This document shows, one piece after another, positions 56,445-64,000 of a stretch of DNA of 64,000 nucleotides. Position numbers and translations under genes: made by a program. Each line of letters begins with the position of its first letter. The stretch's first letter is position 1. This DNA is from an uncultured Phocaeicola sp. (GTDB lineage Bacteria > Bacteroidota > Bacteroidia > Bacteroidales > Bacteroidaceae), in contig CALUJA010000002.1 of assembly GCA_944320845.1 (NCBI GenBank), forward strand, positions 124,001 through 188,000. Direction: 5' to 3'. The notes beneath the pieces were generated by a model, which was given only the letters and a program-made list of their open reading frames with translations, was not told the origin of the DNA and ran no database searches.

Positions 56445-56452
56445 TACTTTTG
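56445..56452 (+). promoter_or_regulatory. -7 box of the DUF4827 gene
   Basis: TACTTTTG, 19 bases before the ATG at 56472. Confidence 0.45.
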
Positions 56453-56471
56453 TCGGCATAAAGAAAAAAAG

Positions 56472-57140
56472 ATGAAGAAGATATATTTGTTTTTTATACT
56501 GTTCGTTGCCTGCGCGATGGCTGTCGGTATCCAGGGATGTGACAACAACAAAACTTACGCGGAAATGGAGGAAGAGGAGCGCGATGCTATCAATCTGTTT
56601 AAAAGTGAACTGGAAGATTCCATTGGCGCCACGTTCATCAGCGAAGACCAGTTTATCGCCCAGGATTCTACTACCGGCCCCAACGAATTTGTGTTGTTTG
56701 ACGAGAGCGGTGTGTATATGAATGTCGTGACGCGGGGTGAGGGTGAAGTGCTGGGAAACGGCACTCACGACATGCTTACCCGCTTTATAGAAATCGCGTT
56801 GAGTACGAACGATGCGGCCGGTTGCCATAAGGGGGATACGTTGGCCATCAATTGGGGAACATCTTCTTATTTTAATAATCCGGATGAATTCCAGTTGACA
56901 ATCAGCGGCGGGTCTTATTCCGGCAGATTTGCTGACGGTTCGGTTATGGCTACAATATACCAGACAAGTGCCGTTCCGTCGGGATGGCTGCTTCCGTTGC
57001 GCTTTCTGAAAGTGGCGCGTACCGTGGATTCGGAGAAGATTGTCCGTGTCCGTCTGATTGTTCCCCACAGCGAAGGGACAGGTACTGCCATGAGCGCCGT
57101 CTATCCTTGTTACTATGAAATAACCTATAGCTTATATTAA
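56472..57140 (+). CDS. DUF4827-family lipoprotein
   Basis: The 222-residue protein has a lipoprotein signal (MKKIYLFFILFVACAMAVG...GC; Cys near residue 23) and then a helical linker (YAEMEEEERDAINLFKSEL) and a beta-rich domain with FVLFDESGVYMNVVTRGEGE and VPSGWLLPLRFLKVAR, resembling an FKBP-like DUF4827 protein of Bacteroides. It likely acts on the periplasmic side or cell surface. It is only nine bases before glmM and thus cotranscribed, though a joint function is unclear. Confidence 0.8.
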   Translation: MKKIYLFFILFVACAMAVGIQGCDNNKTYAEMEEEERDAINLFKSELEDSIGATFISEDQFIAQDSTTGPNEFVLFDESGVYMNVVTRGEGEVLGNGTHDMLTRFIEIALSTNDAAGCHKGDTLAINWGTSSYFNNPDEFQLTISGGSYSGRFADGSVMATIYQTSAVPSGWLLPLRFLKVARTVDSEKIVRVRLIVPHSEGTGTAMSAVYPCYYEITYSLY

Positions 57141-57149
57141 AAAGAAATT

Positions 57150-58532
57150 ATGACACTGATAAAATCTATATCCGGTATCCGTGGAACTATCGGCGGACAT
57201 GCGGGTGAGGGACTGAATCCTTTGGATATCGTCAAGTTTACTTCGGCATACGCTACGCTGATACGCCGTACTTCTACCGTTAAGAGCAACAAGATTGTGG
57301 TGGGGCGTGATGCCCGCATTTCCGGCGAGATGGTGAAAAATGTGGTTTGCGGTACACTGATGGGTATGGGCTTTGATGTGGTGAATATCGGGCTGGCATC
57401 TACGCCCACTACCGAGCTTGCCGTAACGATGGAAGGTGCGTGTGGAGGAATCATTTTGACCGCCAGCCACAATCCGAAGCAATGGAATGCGCTGAAGTTA
57501 TTGAATGAGCATGGCGAATTTCTGAATGCAGCCGAAGGAAATGAGGTGCTGCGCATAGCCGAGGCGGAAGCTTTCGAATATGCGGATATAGACCATCTGG
57601 GAAAGTATAGAGAAGATTCTACCTATAATCAGAAGCATATCGAAAGTGTGTTGGCTTTGGATCTGGTGGATGTAGATGCTATCCGCAAGGCGGATTTCCA
57701 CGTGGCGATAGACTGTGTCAATTCGGTGGGAGGCATCATTCTGCCGCAGCTGCTTGAGCGTTTGGGCGTGAAGTATGTGGAGAAGCTTTATTGCGAACCT
57801 ACCGGAGACTTCCAGCATAATCCCGAACCGCTGGAGAAAAACCTGGGCGACATAATGGCACTGATGAAGAAAGGCGGGGCGGATGTGGCTTTTGTCGTCG
57901 ATCCGGATGTAGACCGTCTGGCCATGATTTGTGAAGACGGCACCATGTATGGCGAAGAATATACCTTGGTGACCGTTGCCGACTATGTGCTGAAGCATAC
58001 GCCCGGCAATACGGTTTCCAATCTCAGTTCAACCCGCGCTTTGCGCGATGTGACCCGCCGTTACGGACAGCAATATAATGCTTCGGCCGTGGGCGAAGTG
58101 AACGTGGTGACAAAGATGAAGGAGACTCATGCCGTGATAGGCGGCGAAGGAAACGGCGGGGTAATCTATCCGGAGTCGCATTACGGACGCGATGCGCTGG
58201 TGGGCATTGCGCTTTTCCTCAGCCATCTGGCCCATGAAGGAAAGAAAGTGAGCGAGCTTCGCGCTTCCTATCCCAATTATTTCATGGCCAAAAACCGCAT
58301 AGACCTTGCTCCCGACACCGATATTGATGCCGTCCTGGCTAAGGTTAAAGAGCATTATAAGGGCGAAGAGATTAATGATATCGACGGTGTGAAGATTGAT
58401 TTTCCCGATAAATGGGTGCATTTGCGGAAAAGCAACACGGAGCCGATTATCCGTGTCTATTCAGAAGCTCCGACTATGAAGGAGGCAGACGAGCTGGGCA
58501 AGGAGATTATGGATATGGTCTACAGTCTGTAG
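57150..58532 (+). CDS. glmM: Phosphoglucosamine mutase / phosphohexomutase
   Basis: The enzyme interconverts hexosamine or hexose 6- and 1-phosphates, feeding UDP-N-acetylglucosamine for the cell wall. The 460-residue protein has the phosphoserine loop IILTASHNPKQWN with Ser106, the metal site VVDPDVDRLAM near residue 252, VIGGEGNGGVIYPES near 333 and the phosphate-binding SNTEPIIRVYSE near 435. The sugar-specificity loop GEGNGG differs from the GGEQSGH of standard bacterial GlmM and looks like the archaeal/Bacteroidetes type, so phosphomannomutase activity is also possible. It converges with hemW across seven bases. Confidence 0.9.
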   Translation: MTLIKSISGIRGTIGGHAGEGLNPLDIVKFTSAYATLIRRTSTVKSNKIVVGRDARISGEMVKNVVCGTLMGMGFDVVNIGLASTPTTELAVTMEGACGGIILTASHNPKQWNALKLLNEHGEFLNAAEGNEVLRIAEAEAFEYADIDHLGKYREDSTYNQKHIESVLALDLVDVDAIRKADFHVAIDCVNSVGGIILPQLLERLGVKYVEKLYCEPTGDFQHNPEPLEKNLGDIMALMKKGGADVAFVVDPDVDRLAMICEDGTMYGEEYTLVTVADYVLKHTPGNTVSNLSSTRALRDVTRRYGQQYNASAVGEVNVVTKMKETHAVIGGEGNGGVIYPESHYGRDALVGIALFLSHLAHEGKKVSELRASYPNYFMAKNRIDLAPDTDIDAVLAKVKEHYKGEEINDIDGVKIDFPDKWVHLRKSNTEPIIRVYSEAPTMKEADELGKEIMDMVYSL

Positions 58533-58539
58533 TGCCGTT

Positions 58540-59667
58540 TCATACCCAGAGCAGGTCGCTCATGATGCCGTCGGACACGAATACGCCCTTTTCGGTGAGA
58601 TGGAGGCTGCCGTTGGAAATCTTGACTGTCCCTTGCTTCAGGTGGGGGGCAGCCATGCGGAGGCAGTAGGAATAGAGCTCGTTCCCGAAATCCTCCTGCA
58701 TTTGTTGCAGGGAGATTCCTTCGCGGGTGCGCATGGCGGTGACAATGCGGTCGTTGTAGCGCGTGTATAAGTCCAGTTCCTCTTTTTCGCTTGCCGTTTT
58801 GCCGTTTGCCGTTTCCTTTATGTACCGGTCGAGCGATGCGATGTTCCATTGGCGCGACATTCCGTCGTATGAATGTGCGGCGGCTCCGCATCCTAAATAT
58901 TTTTTTCCCGTCCAGTAACTGGAGTTGTGCCGTGAGTGGAATCCGGGCTTGCAGAAGTTTGAGATTTCATAATGGATATAACCGCCTTCTTTCAGCCTGC
59001 GTATCAGCAGGGCGAAAAGTGAAACGCTGGTTTCTTCGCTTACTTCCTCCACCCGATGCTGTTCGCGCAGCGTCCAGAGCGGAGTCCCTTCTTCATAAAT
59101 CAGGTGATAAGCAGAAATATGCTCCGGGCCGAGAAGGATGGCCTGCTGTAAATCCTGTTCCCACATCTCGGCCGTTTCGCCCGGAAGTCCGTATATAAGG
59201 TCGATGCTGATATTGGCAAATCCGGCGCTGCGGCAATCCTGAAAGGCTTTTATGGCCTGCCGGGCTGTGTGGCGCCGGTTCAGCAGCTTCAGCGTGTCTT
59301 CATGAAAAGTCTGTATCCCCATGCTCAGACGGTTGAACGGCAGGCGGCGGAGCATGTCGATATAGTCGGGAGTCAGGTCGTCCGGGTTGGCTTCGAGCGT
59401 AATCTCGGCATCTTTTGTCAGATGATACAGGCTGCCGATGGTCTTGAATACTTGCTTGAAGTGTTTTTCGCTGAGCTGGGAAGGCGTTCCTCCGCCGAAA
59501 TAGACGGTTTCCACCTTCTCTCCCTGAAGATATGCCCGCCGGATTTCAAGTTCGCGGCAGAGAGCGTCGATATAGCTGTCTGTCTTTTCGCTTTGCGTGG
59601 TGGAGAAAAAGTCGCAATATACGCATCGGCGTTTGCAGAAAGGGATGTGAAGATAGATTCCGGCCAT
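58540..59667 (-). CDS. hemW: HemW-type radical SAM protein (coproporphyrinogen III oxidase-like)
   Basis: HemW is a radical SAM protein that binds heme and is thought to deliver it; it is often annotated as HemN. The 375-residue product has YLHIPFCKRRCVYCDFFS with the Cys cluster (CX3CX2C), FGGGTPSQLSEKHF, LSMGIQTFHEDTLKLLNRRH, NISIDLIYGLPGET, and the HemW-diagnostic HNSSYWTGKKYLGCG near residue 255. It lacks the extra HemN N-terminal trip-wire extension. ATG 59667 was chosen because it begins MAGIYLHIPFC as in the family; upstream frame extension has no similarity. Confidence 0.94.
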   Translation of the reverse strand: MAGIYLHIPFCKRRCVYCDFFSTTQSEKTDSYIDALCRELEIRRAYLQGEKVETVYFGGGTPSQLSEKHFKQVFKTIGSLYHLTKDAEITLEANPDDLTPDYIDMLRRLPFNRLSMGIQTFHEDTLKLLNRRHTARQAIKAFQDCRSAGFANISIDLIYGLPGETAEMWEQDLQQAILLGPEHISAYHLIYEEGTPLWTLREQHRVEEVSEETSVSLFALLIRRLKEGGYIHYEISNFCKPGFHSRHNSSYWTGKKYLGCGAAAHSYDGMSRQWNIASLDRYIKETANGKTASEKEELDLYTRYNDRIVTAMRTREGISLQQMQEDFGNELYSYCLRMAAPHLKQGTVKISNGSLHLTEKGVFVSDGIMSDLLWV

Positions 59668-60045
59668 AGTCTCTGTTTGTTTCTGCAAAGTTAAGCAGTA
59701 TTTTCCGATTGTCTGTAACGCGGCAGATGAAATCTTTCTTTCGGCCTGCATGTGGACATGCCTGTCTTTTGAAGGGCCGGAGCGCAGGCAGGATAGGGGC
59801 GGACGGCGTTTTCGTCCTGAGCGGAAAACTTTTCGGATGGCAGGAAGCGGTGCCGTTGGCCGTGAAGGTCTGCTTTTGTGGCAGGCATCGGATGGGAAAG
59901 CCCTGCAAGGGCGGCAGGGCGGAAAGGAAGTCTGCGGGTTTTGTATATCCGTAAAAAGAAGCGTGTCTTATTTAACAAAAAGATGTGCAGCGCTTTGCCT
60001 CTTGATTCATTTTAATTAAATTTGCAAGTATAATGTAGCTGTGTC
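59668..60045. other. Gene-free divergent region between hemW and the histidine kinase
   Basis: It contains the hemW -7 box (minus strand TAACTTTG, 59686-59693), a GC-rich stretch (59740-59950) with short open frames on several strands but no family similarity, and the kinase -7 box TAAATTTG (60017-60024). It may hold a degraded gene or an untranslated RNA, but nothing proves it. Confidence 0.45.
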
Positions 60046-62064
60046 ATGAAGCTGAATGTAATGTTCGGTTTGATTATTGTGTGTCTTGTGCTGCATGTCC
60101 TTATCGCGGGGTGCAGCCGGCGGGAAAGGGATTTTGGGGAATGGGCTAATCTGACTTTTATGAAGAGTATGGATGATTCCGTTTCCAAGAATCCCGAGCG
60201 TGTATGCCTGTGGGTGGACAGTATGCTGCCTGCATCTGCCGGCAGTTTCAGATATTACCGCCTGTTGCTCCTGAAGGCGAAAGCCATGATGTTTCGTTCC
60301 GAGGCCGATTCGGCCATGCTCTGTCTGGATAAAGTGGAGGATTACTGCGCCGCATCGGAGGCTAAGAAAGATGTGAGGCTTCGGGCCGAAGTCTGGAATA
60401 CGAGAGGAAATGTCTATTCACGTATAAAGGCTTCGCTTGATTCGGCATTGTGGGCTTTCCGCAAGGCTTATGGATATGCTTTGCAGGGAGGATACAGGTC
60501 GTCTGTTCCCGATATCTGCATGAATCTCGCCGATGTTTATGTGCGTAAGGGGCGTTATGACCAGGGCGCATTCTGGTATCGCCATGCGTTGCTGGTATGC
60601 GACTCGCTCCAGGTTCCTGAGGGAAAGCGCTTTCCTATCTATTACGGACTTGCGCAGGTCAGTATGGAGCTGCGTAACTTCGAGCGCTGCGACTATTTCT
60701 ACGATTTGGCCTATCGGTTTTATAGTCACATGAAACCGTATGAACAGCATATATATCTGAACAACCGGGGCAATTCCTATTATTTCAGGCAGGATTATGA
60801 AACGGCATTGGACTATTTCCGCCGTTCGCTGGCTCTTGTCAACCGTTATCCCGCCATGGAGTTTGAGCGGAATCTGACCATGGTAAATCTTGGTGAGGTG
60901 TTTCTGCTGCTGAACCAGACAGACTCGGCCACATACTATTTGAATCGCTGCCATGAGTTCTTTCATTCCATCGGCAACATCAGCGCTCTCTATTACATCG
61001 ATACGCAGCTAATCGAGCTTGCACTGAAGCAGGGAGATATGGAGATGGCTGCGCGCCGGGTGAGGGAGGCGGTCAACGCCGGGAATGTAGAGCCCAACAT
61101 GGTCAGGATGCGCAACAATTATCTGCAGCATTACTATGAAGAGCAGGGTGATTACCGCCGGGCGTATCATTATCTGCAGGAAAACCTGCGGATAGACGAT
61201 TCCACACGCAACACTTGGATAAGGATGAAGGCGGCCGAGATAGCATTGCAGTACAGTCAAGACAGCACTTTGATGCAGAAGGAAATATCCATCCGGAAGA
61301 AAGAGAACCAGGTTTTGCGGCTTCATCAATGGCTGTATGCCGCGTTTGCAGGCGTCTTGCTGCTGGCTGTCTTTATTCTTGTGTTTTTGCGGCGGCGGGA
61401 GCGCGAGCGTTGGAAAATGCAGATAGCTATGGCTTCCCTGCGTCTGGAGAATGTCCGCAACCGTATATCTCCTCATTTCATCTTCAACGTGCTCAGTCAT
61501 GAAGTAAGGATTCACCCGGACCGGGAGGGTGAAAACCACAGTCTGATGGGGTTGATAAAACTGTTTCGCCGTAATCTGGAGATGATGGAGAGCGTATCCG
61601 TCACATTGGCCGACGAGTTGGATTTTGTTTCTACTTATATTGATATAGAGAGTGCGGCACTGGGAAACCAGTTTGTCTATACGTTGAAAGTGGATGAAGG
61701 CATAGTGCCGGATGCGGTGCGGATACCTTCCATGCTGATACAGATACCGGTGGAAAATGCCATTAAGCACGGTCTTCTCCGGAAAGAAGGCAGGCGTCTG
61801 CTTGATATAGAAATATCGCTCAAGGAGGAGGCCGTGGTAATCTGTGTGCGCGACAATGGAGGCGGATACAAAGAAAAGCATACAAGTTGGGGAACCGGTA
61901 CTGGATTGAAGGTGATTGCCCAGACCATTCAGTTGCTTAATTCCTATAATCGCAGCCAGCTTACGATGACGGTGGGCAATATGTCTATGGGAAACGGCGA
62001 GGTTGGATGTGAAGTGTGTTTTGTTGTTCCTCTCGATTATTCATATCAGTTAAAGAAAAAATGA
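60046..62064 (+). CDS. LytS-type sensor histidine kinase with N-terminal TPR repeats and lipobox
   Basis: The 672-residue protein starts with a lipoprotein-like signal (VCLVLHVLIAGCS; Cys near 23), followed by a long helical region (about 50-410) with tetratricopeptide-like repeats (for example AWNTRGNVYSRI-type, NNRGNSYYFRQDYETALDYF near 245). One membrane helix (about 428-448, WLYAAFAGVLLLAVFILVFL) leads to the kinase: phosphoacceptor His477 in ISPHFIFNVLSHEV, IPSMLIQIPVENAIKHGL (N-box) near 565, and DNGGGYKEKHTSWGTGTGLK as the G-box. The layout puts the TPR domain outside and the kinase inside. The response regulator gene follows two bases later. Confidence 0.92.
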   Translation: MKLNVMFGLIIVCLVLHVLIAGCSRRERDFGEWANLTFMKSMDDSVSKNPERVCLWVDSMLPASAGSFRYYRLLLLKAKAMMFRSEADSAMLCLDKVEDYCAASEAKKDVRLRAEVWNTRGNVYSRIKASLDSALWAFRKAYGYALQGGYRSSVPDICMNLADVYVRKGRYDQGAFWYRHALLVCDSLQVPEGKRFPIYYGLAQVSMELRNFERCDYFYDLAYRFYSHMKPYEQHIYLNNRGNSYYFRQDYETALDYFRRSLALVNRYPAMEFERNLTMVNLGEVFLLLNQTDSATYYLNRCHEFFHSIGNISALYYIDTQLIELALKQGDMEMAARRVREAVNAGNVEPNMVRMRNNYLQHYYEEQGDYRRAYHYLQENLRIDDSTRNTWIRMKAAEIALQYSQDSTLMQKEISIRKKENQVLRLHQWLYAAFAGVLLLAVFILVFLRRRERERWKMQIAMASLRLENVRNRISPHFIFNVLSHEVRIHPDREGENHSLMGLIKLFRRNLEMMESVSVTLADELDFVSTYIDIESAALGNQFVYTLKVDEGIVPDAVRIPSMLIQIPVENAIKHGLLRKEGRRLLDIEISLKEEAVVICVRDNGGGYKEKHTSWGTGTGLKVIAQTIQLLNSYNRSQLTMTVGNMSMGNGEVGCEVCFVVPLDYSYQLKKK

Positions 62065-62065
62065 A

Positions 62066-62824
62066 ATGGAACCGATGAAGATTGTTATTGTAGACGATGA
62101 TGAATCTGCTATCGACTGTTTGAGTTTTGAATTGAAGCGGTATGACTGGATTTCGGTGGAGGGGATAGCGCGGACGGGCGTGGCAGGAATCAAGTTGGTT
62201 GAGAAGATACGCCCCGATTTGCTTTTCCTCGATGTGGAATTGCCCGATATGCAGGGGATGGATGTCGTGGGGAAACTGCGTGAAAGCCTTTCATGGAACA
62301 TGCGCATCGTGTTTTATACGGCTTACAGCAAGTATATGATAGACGCATTGCGCAGCTCAGCCTTCGATTTCCTCTTGAAGCCCGTCGACCGGAAAGAGCT
62401 GGAGGTGGTGCTTTCACGGATTGAACCGCAAGAGAAAGGCGACATGTTTTCTTATCGCGGGGGCGTCGGTATGGGTGACGGCGACAAACCCTTCATCTTG
62501 GTTACGCCTACGGGAGACTTGCGTGTGTTGCGCGCTTCGGATATCGGCTATTTCCGTTACCAGTCATCGCGCAAGCTGTGGGAGGTGGCACTGACAAACG
62601 GAACGTTTTTCCCGCTCAAGCGGAACACTTCGGCCGAGCAGCTGTGTGCTTATGACGAGTATTTCGTGCAGATACATCAGTCGTATATCATCAATCTGAA
62701 CTATCTGATGATGGTGCAGGATAATCGCTGCATCATGTATCCCCCTTTCAACGCTGTGGCGGAAGACTTGTTGGTGTCGAAGAAATACCGGAAGGAGATG
62801 ATGAAGCGCTTCTATCAGCTTTGA
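62066..62824 (+). CDS. LytTR-family response regulator
   Basis: The 252-residue protein has an N-terminal receiver domain with IVIVDDDESAIDC, the phosphoacceptor Asp56 in LLFLDVELPDMQGM, and DFLLKPVDRKEL near residue 108; the C-terminal LytTR DNA-binding domain (about 150-250) has DIGYFRYQSSRKLWEV and YFVQIHQSYIINLNYL. It forms a two-component system with the kinase, whose stop is two bases before. Targets are unknown; the next gene (DUF5723) is a candidate by position only. Confidence 0.94.
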   Translation: MEPMKIVIVDDDESAIDCLSFELKRYDWISVEGIARTGVAGIKLVEKIRPDLLFLDVELPDMQGMDVVGKLRESLSWNMRIVFYTAYSKYMIDALRSSAFDFLLKPVDRKELEVVLSRIEPQEKGDMFSYRGGVGMGDGDKPFILVTPTGDLRVLRASDIGYFRYQSSRKLWEVALTNGTFFPLKRNTSAEQLCAYDEYFVQIHQSYIINLNYLMMVQDNRCIMYPPFNAVAEDLLVSKKYRKEMMKRFYQL

Positions 62825-62925
62825 TGCAAAGATAAAAGAGGTAAAATAGTCGCATATTTTGTCCGTATAGTCGGAGTTTATGGCTGTTTGGTAGGCATTT
62901 GTGTCCTTTTTTCTCAGTAGTCTTT

Positions 62926-62956
62926 TTTGATGTTTTATGGAAATGTTTTACTTTTG
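62926..62956 (+). promoter_or_regulatory. Promoter of the DUF5723 gene
   Basis: TTTG (62926-62929), 19 bases, then TACTTTTG (62949-62956): a perfect spacing for a Bacteroides promoter. Confidence 0.75.
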
Positions 62957-62985
62957 TAGCATCAGTTAATCAATATGAAATTGTT

Positions 62986-64000
62986 ATGAGAATCCTTAAA
63001 AGTAAAAGCTTGCTGTTGGCAGCGGGATTTCTGCTGTTTGGAACGGCGGCACAAGCACAGTATCTGCGTACTTCTTATTTTATGGAAGGCACAAGCGCAC
63101 GTTTACAAATGAATCCGGGGTTGCAGCCTACAAGGGGATATTTCAATTTTCCTGTTCTCGGTTCGTTGAATCTGGGAGCTTCGTCCAATGTGTTGGGAAC
63201 AAGCGACATTATTGATGTGCTCGATGCGGGTGATGATTTGTTCACGAACGACGGACTGTATAACCGTCTGAAGACAGACAACCGTCTGAACGTTAACATG
63301 AACACGGATATCCTTTCTTTCGGATGGCATCGGGGAAAAGGCTTCTGGAGTGTAAACGTTGGGTTGCGCATGGATATGGGGGCTTCTATCCCTAAGACAA
63401 TGTTTGATTACTTGCGTCAGGTGAACAATACGGAAGATATCAACGGCGGTTTTTCTGGTATGAATTTTGACATGAATGCCTATGCGGAAGTCGGTTTGGG
63501 CTATTCACGCCGGATTACAGACCGCCTGACTGTGGGCGGACGCCTGAAGGTTTTGCTGGGTATCGCCCGTGCAGAAATGGCGGTGGACAACTTCAGCGTA
63601 GAGGGAGTGCCCGACAATATCAATGATTACTATTATTCAAATCCGTATAACTATGGTACGGCAACGGCTGCGGCCCATGTAAGCACCACGATGAAAGGGG
63701 GAGGACTGGGCTTTAACAGTAACGGACAGATTGACGGATTTGATATCGACGGAGGTAACTTCGGCATCGCAGGAGCCGGACTCGGCATCGATTTGGGAGC
63801 GAGCTATAAGGTTTGGAAAGATTTGACCGTTTCGGCAGCTGTGCTCGACTTGGGATTCATCAAGTGGAAAGGCAGTGAAACGACGCTTGCTTCGGTAGAC
63901 GAGACTTATGAGGTTACTTCGGAGAATTATTATGACTTCGTCGACGGCGACTTCTTGAGCATGGACCGCTTTAATCTGACCGAGCAGGGAGAGGTGAAGG
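62986..64000 (+). CDS. DUF5723-family outer-membrane protein (N-terminal part, runs off window)
   Basis: The frame opens at ATG 62986 with a signal peptide (SLLLAAGFLLFGTAAQAQ) and stays open to the window edge. The sequence then has YFMEGTSARLQMNPGLQPTRGYFNFPVLG broken near residue 35 and repeated beta strands (GFWSVNVGLRMDMG, DRLTVGGRLKVLLGIARAEM, LTVSAAVLDLGFIKWKG), as in the DUF5723 family of Bacteroidetes outer-membrane barrels. An upstream ATG at 62974 is followed almost at once by TGA and is not a start. The gene is next to a two-component system and has its own promoter. Confidence 0.85.
   Translation, partial: MRILKSKSLLLAAGFLLFGTAAQAQYLRTSYFMEGTSARLQMNPGLQPTRGYFNFPVLGSLNLGASSNVLGTSDIIDVLDAGDDLFTNDGLYNRLKTDNRLNVNMNTDILSFGWHRGKGFWSVNVGLRMDMGASIPKTMFDYLRQVNNTEDINGGFSGMNFDMNAYAEVGLGYSRRITDRLTVGGRLKVLLGIARAEMAVDNFSVEGVPDNINDYYYSNPYNYGTATAAAHVSTTMKGGGLGFNSNGQIDGFDIDGGNFGIAGAGLGIDLGASYKVWKDLTVSAAVLDLGFIKWKGSETTLASVDETYEVTSENYYDFVDGDFLSMDRFNLTEQGEVK

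Noticed and set aside
59691..60019. Overlapping open frames on both strands as possible small genes
   Set aside because: No start signals, no family similarity, and the frames exist on several strands because of GC-rich composition.
62974..62988. A five-codon upstream ORF (ATG at 62974, TGA overlapping the DUF5723 start)
   Set aside because: Too short and ordinary to be called; overlap with the ATG at 62986 could occur by chance.

Overview
The window looks like a chromosomal segment of a gut Bacteroides (or a very close Bacteroidales relative). The reasons are the many TAnnTTTG-type -7 boxes, the weak Shine-Dalgarno sites, the NigD-like, DUF4270, DUF4827 and DUF5723 envelope proteins, a porin O/P protein, a GH57/GT4/debranching-enzyme glycogen cluster, a single-domain tyrA and a fused DAHP synthase-chorismate mutase. 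Species cannot be decided from sequence reading alone. I saw no rRNA, tRNA, CRISPR array, insertion sequence or prophage gene. Most of the window is dense housekeeping DNA; one block (about 3.0-5.5 kb) is clearly decaying.

Layout. 1-2.9 kb: thiamine operon on the minus strand (thiS-thiE-thiG-thiC) behind a TPP riboswitch. 3.2-5.5 kb: wrecked genes, in which a TolC-like fragment is joined to an ICMT-like methyltransferase and a frameshifted TonB-receptor-like fragment is joined to a PAP2 phosphatase/beta-barrel protein. 5.7-7.4 kb: a two-gene unit of a GGGtGRT-family protein and a NifU-like scaffold. 7.6-13 kb: a DMP19-like protein, a NigD-like lipoprotein, a Yip1-family protein, smpB and a metH without its activation domain. 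13-17.2 kb: aromatic amino-acid operon pheA-aminotransferase-aroG/chorismate mutase-tyrA, preceded by a clear transcription attenuator whose 28-residue leader peptide has 11 consecutive Phe/Tyr codons. 17.4-24 kb: patB-like lyase, YgiQ radical SAM protein, PfkB kinase divergent from myo-inositol-phosphate synthase, ung. 24.4-28 kb: three-gene acyl-CoA carboxylase. 28.2-33.9 kb: gapA, miaA, lipid kinase, porin O/P, serS. 34.3-43.8 kb: alpha-glucan cluster (debranching enzyme, GT4, GH57, GH3 beta-glucosidase) and, on the other strand, a half-length glycogen-synthase-like protein with a DUF4270 lipoprotein. 44.1-50.1 kb: panC-panD, dinB, sua5-clc-fmt. 50.1-52.9 kb: NigD-like lipoprotein and an ECF sigma factor translationally coupled to a protein with an inner-membrane segment plus an outer-membrane-type barrel. 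53-59.7 kb: rpe, comEC-like, nrnA, DUF4827, glmM, hemW. 60-64 kb: TPR/LytS-type histidine kinase, LytTR response regulator, and the start of a DUF5723 outer-membrane protein.

The strongest new observation is the Phe/Tyr leader-peptide attenuator at 17027-17181. Next are the sigma factor/envelope-spanning barrel pair, the half glycogen synthase with its DUF4270 partner, the GGGtGRT/NifU-like pair, and the serial gene-fusion decay at 3.2-5.5 kb. Coordinates of starts were chosen by homology, signal-peptide position and spacing; no alignment or database search was run.
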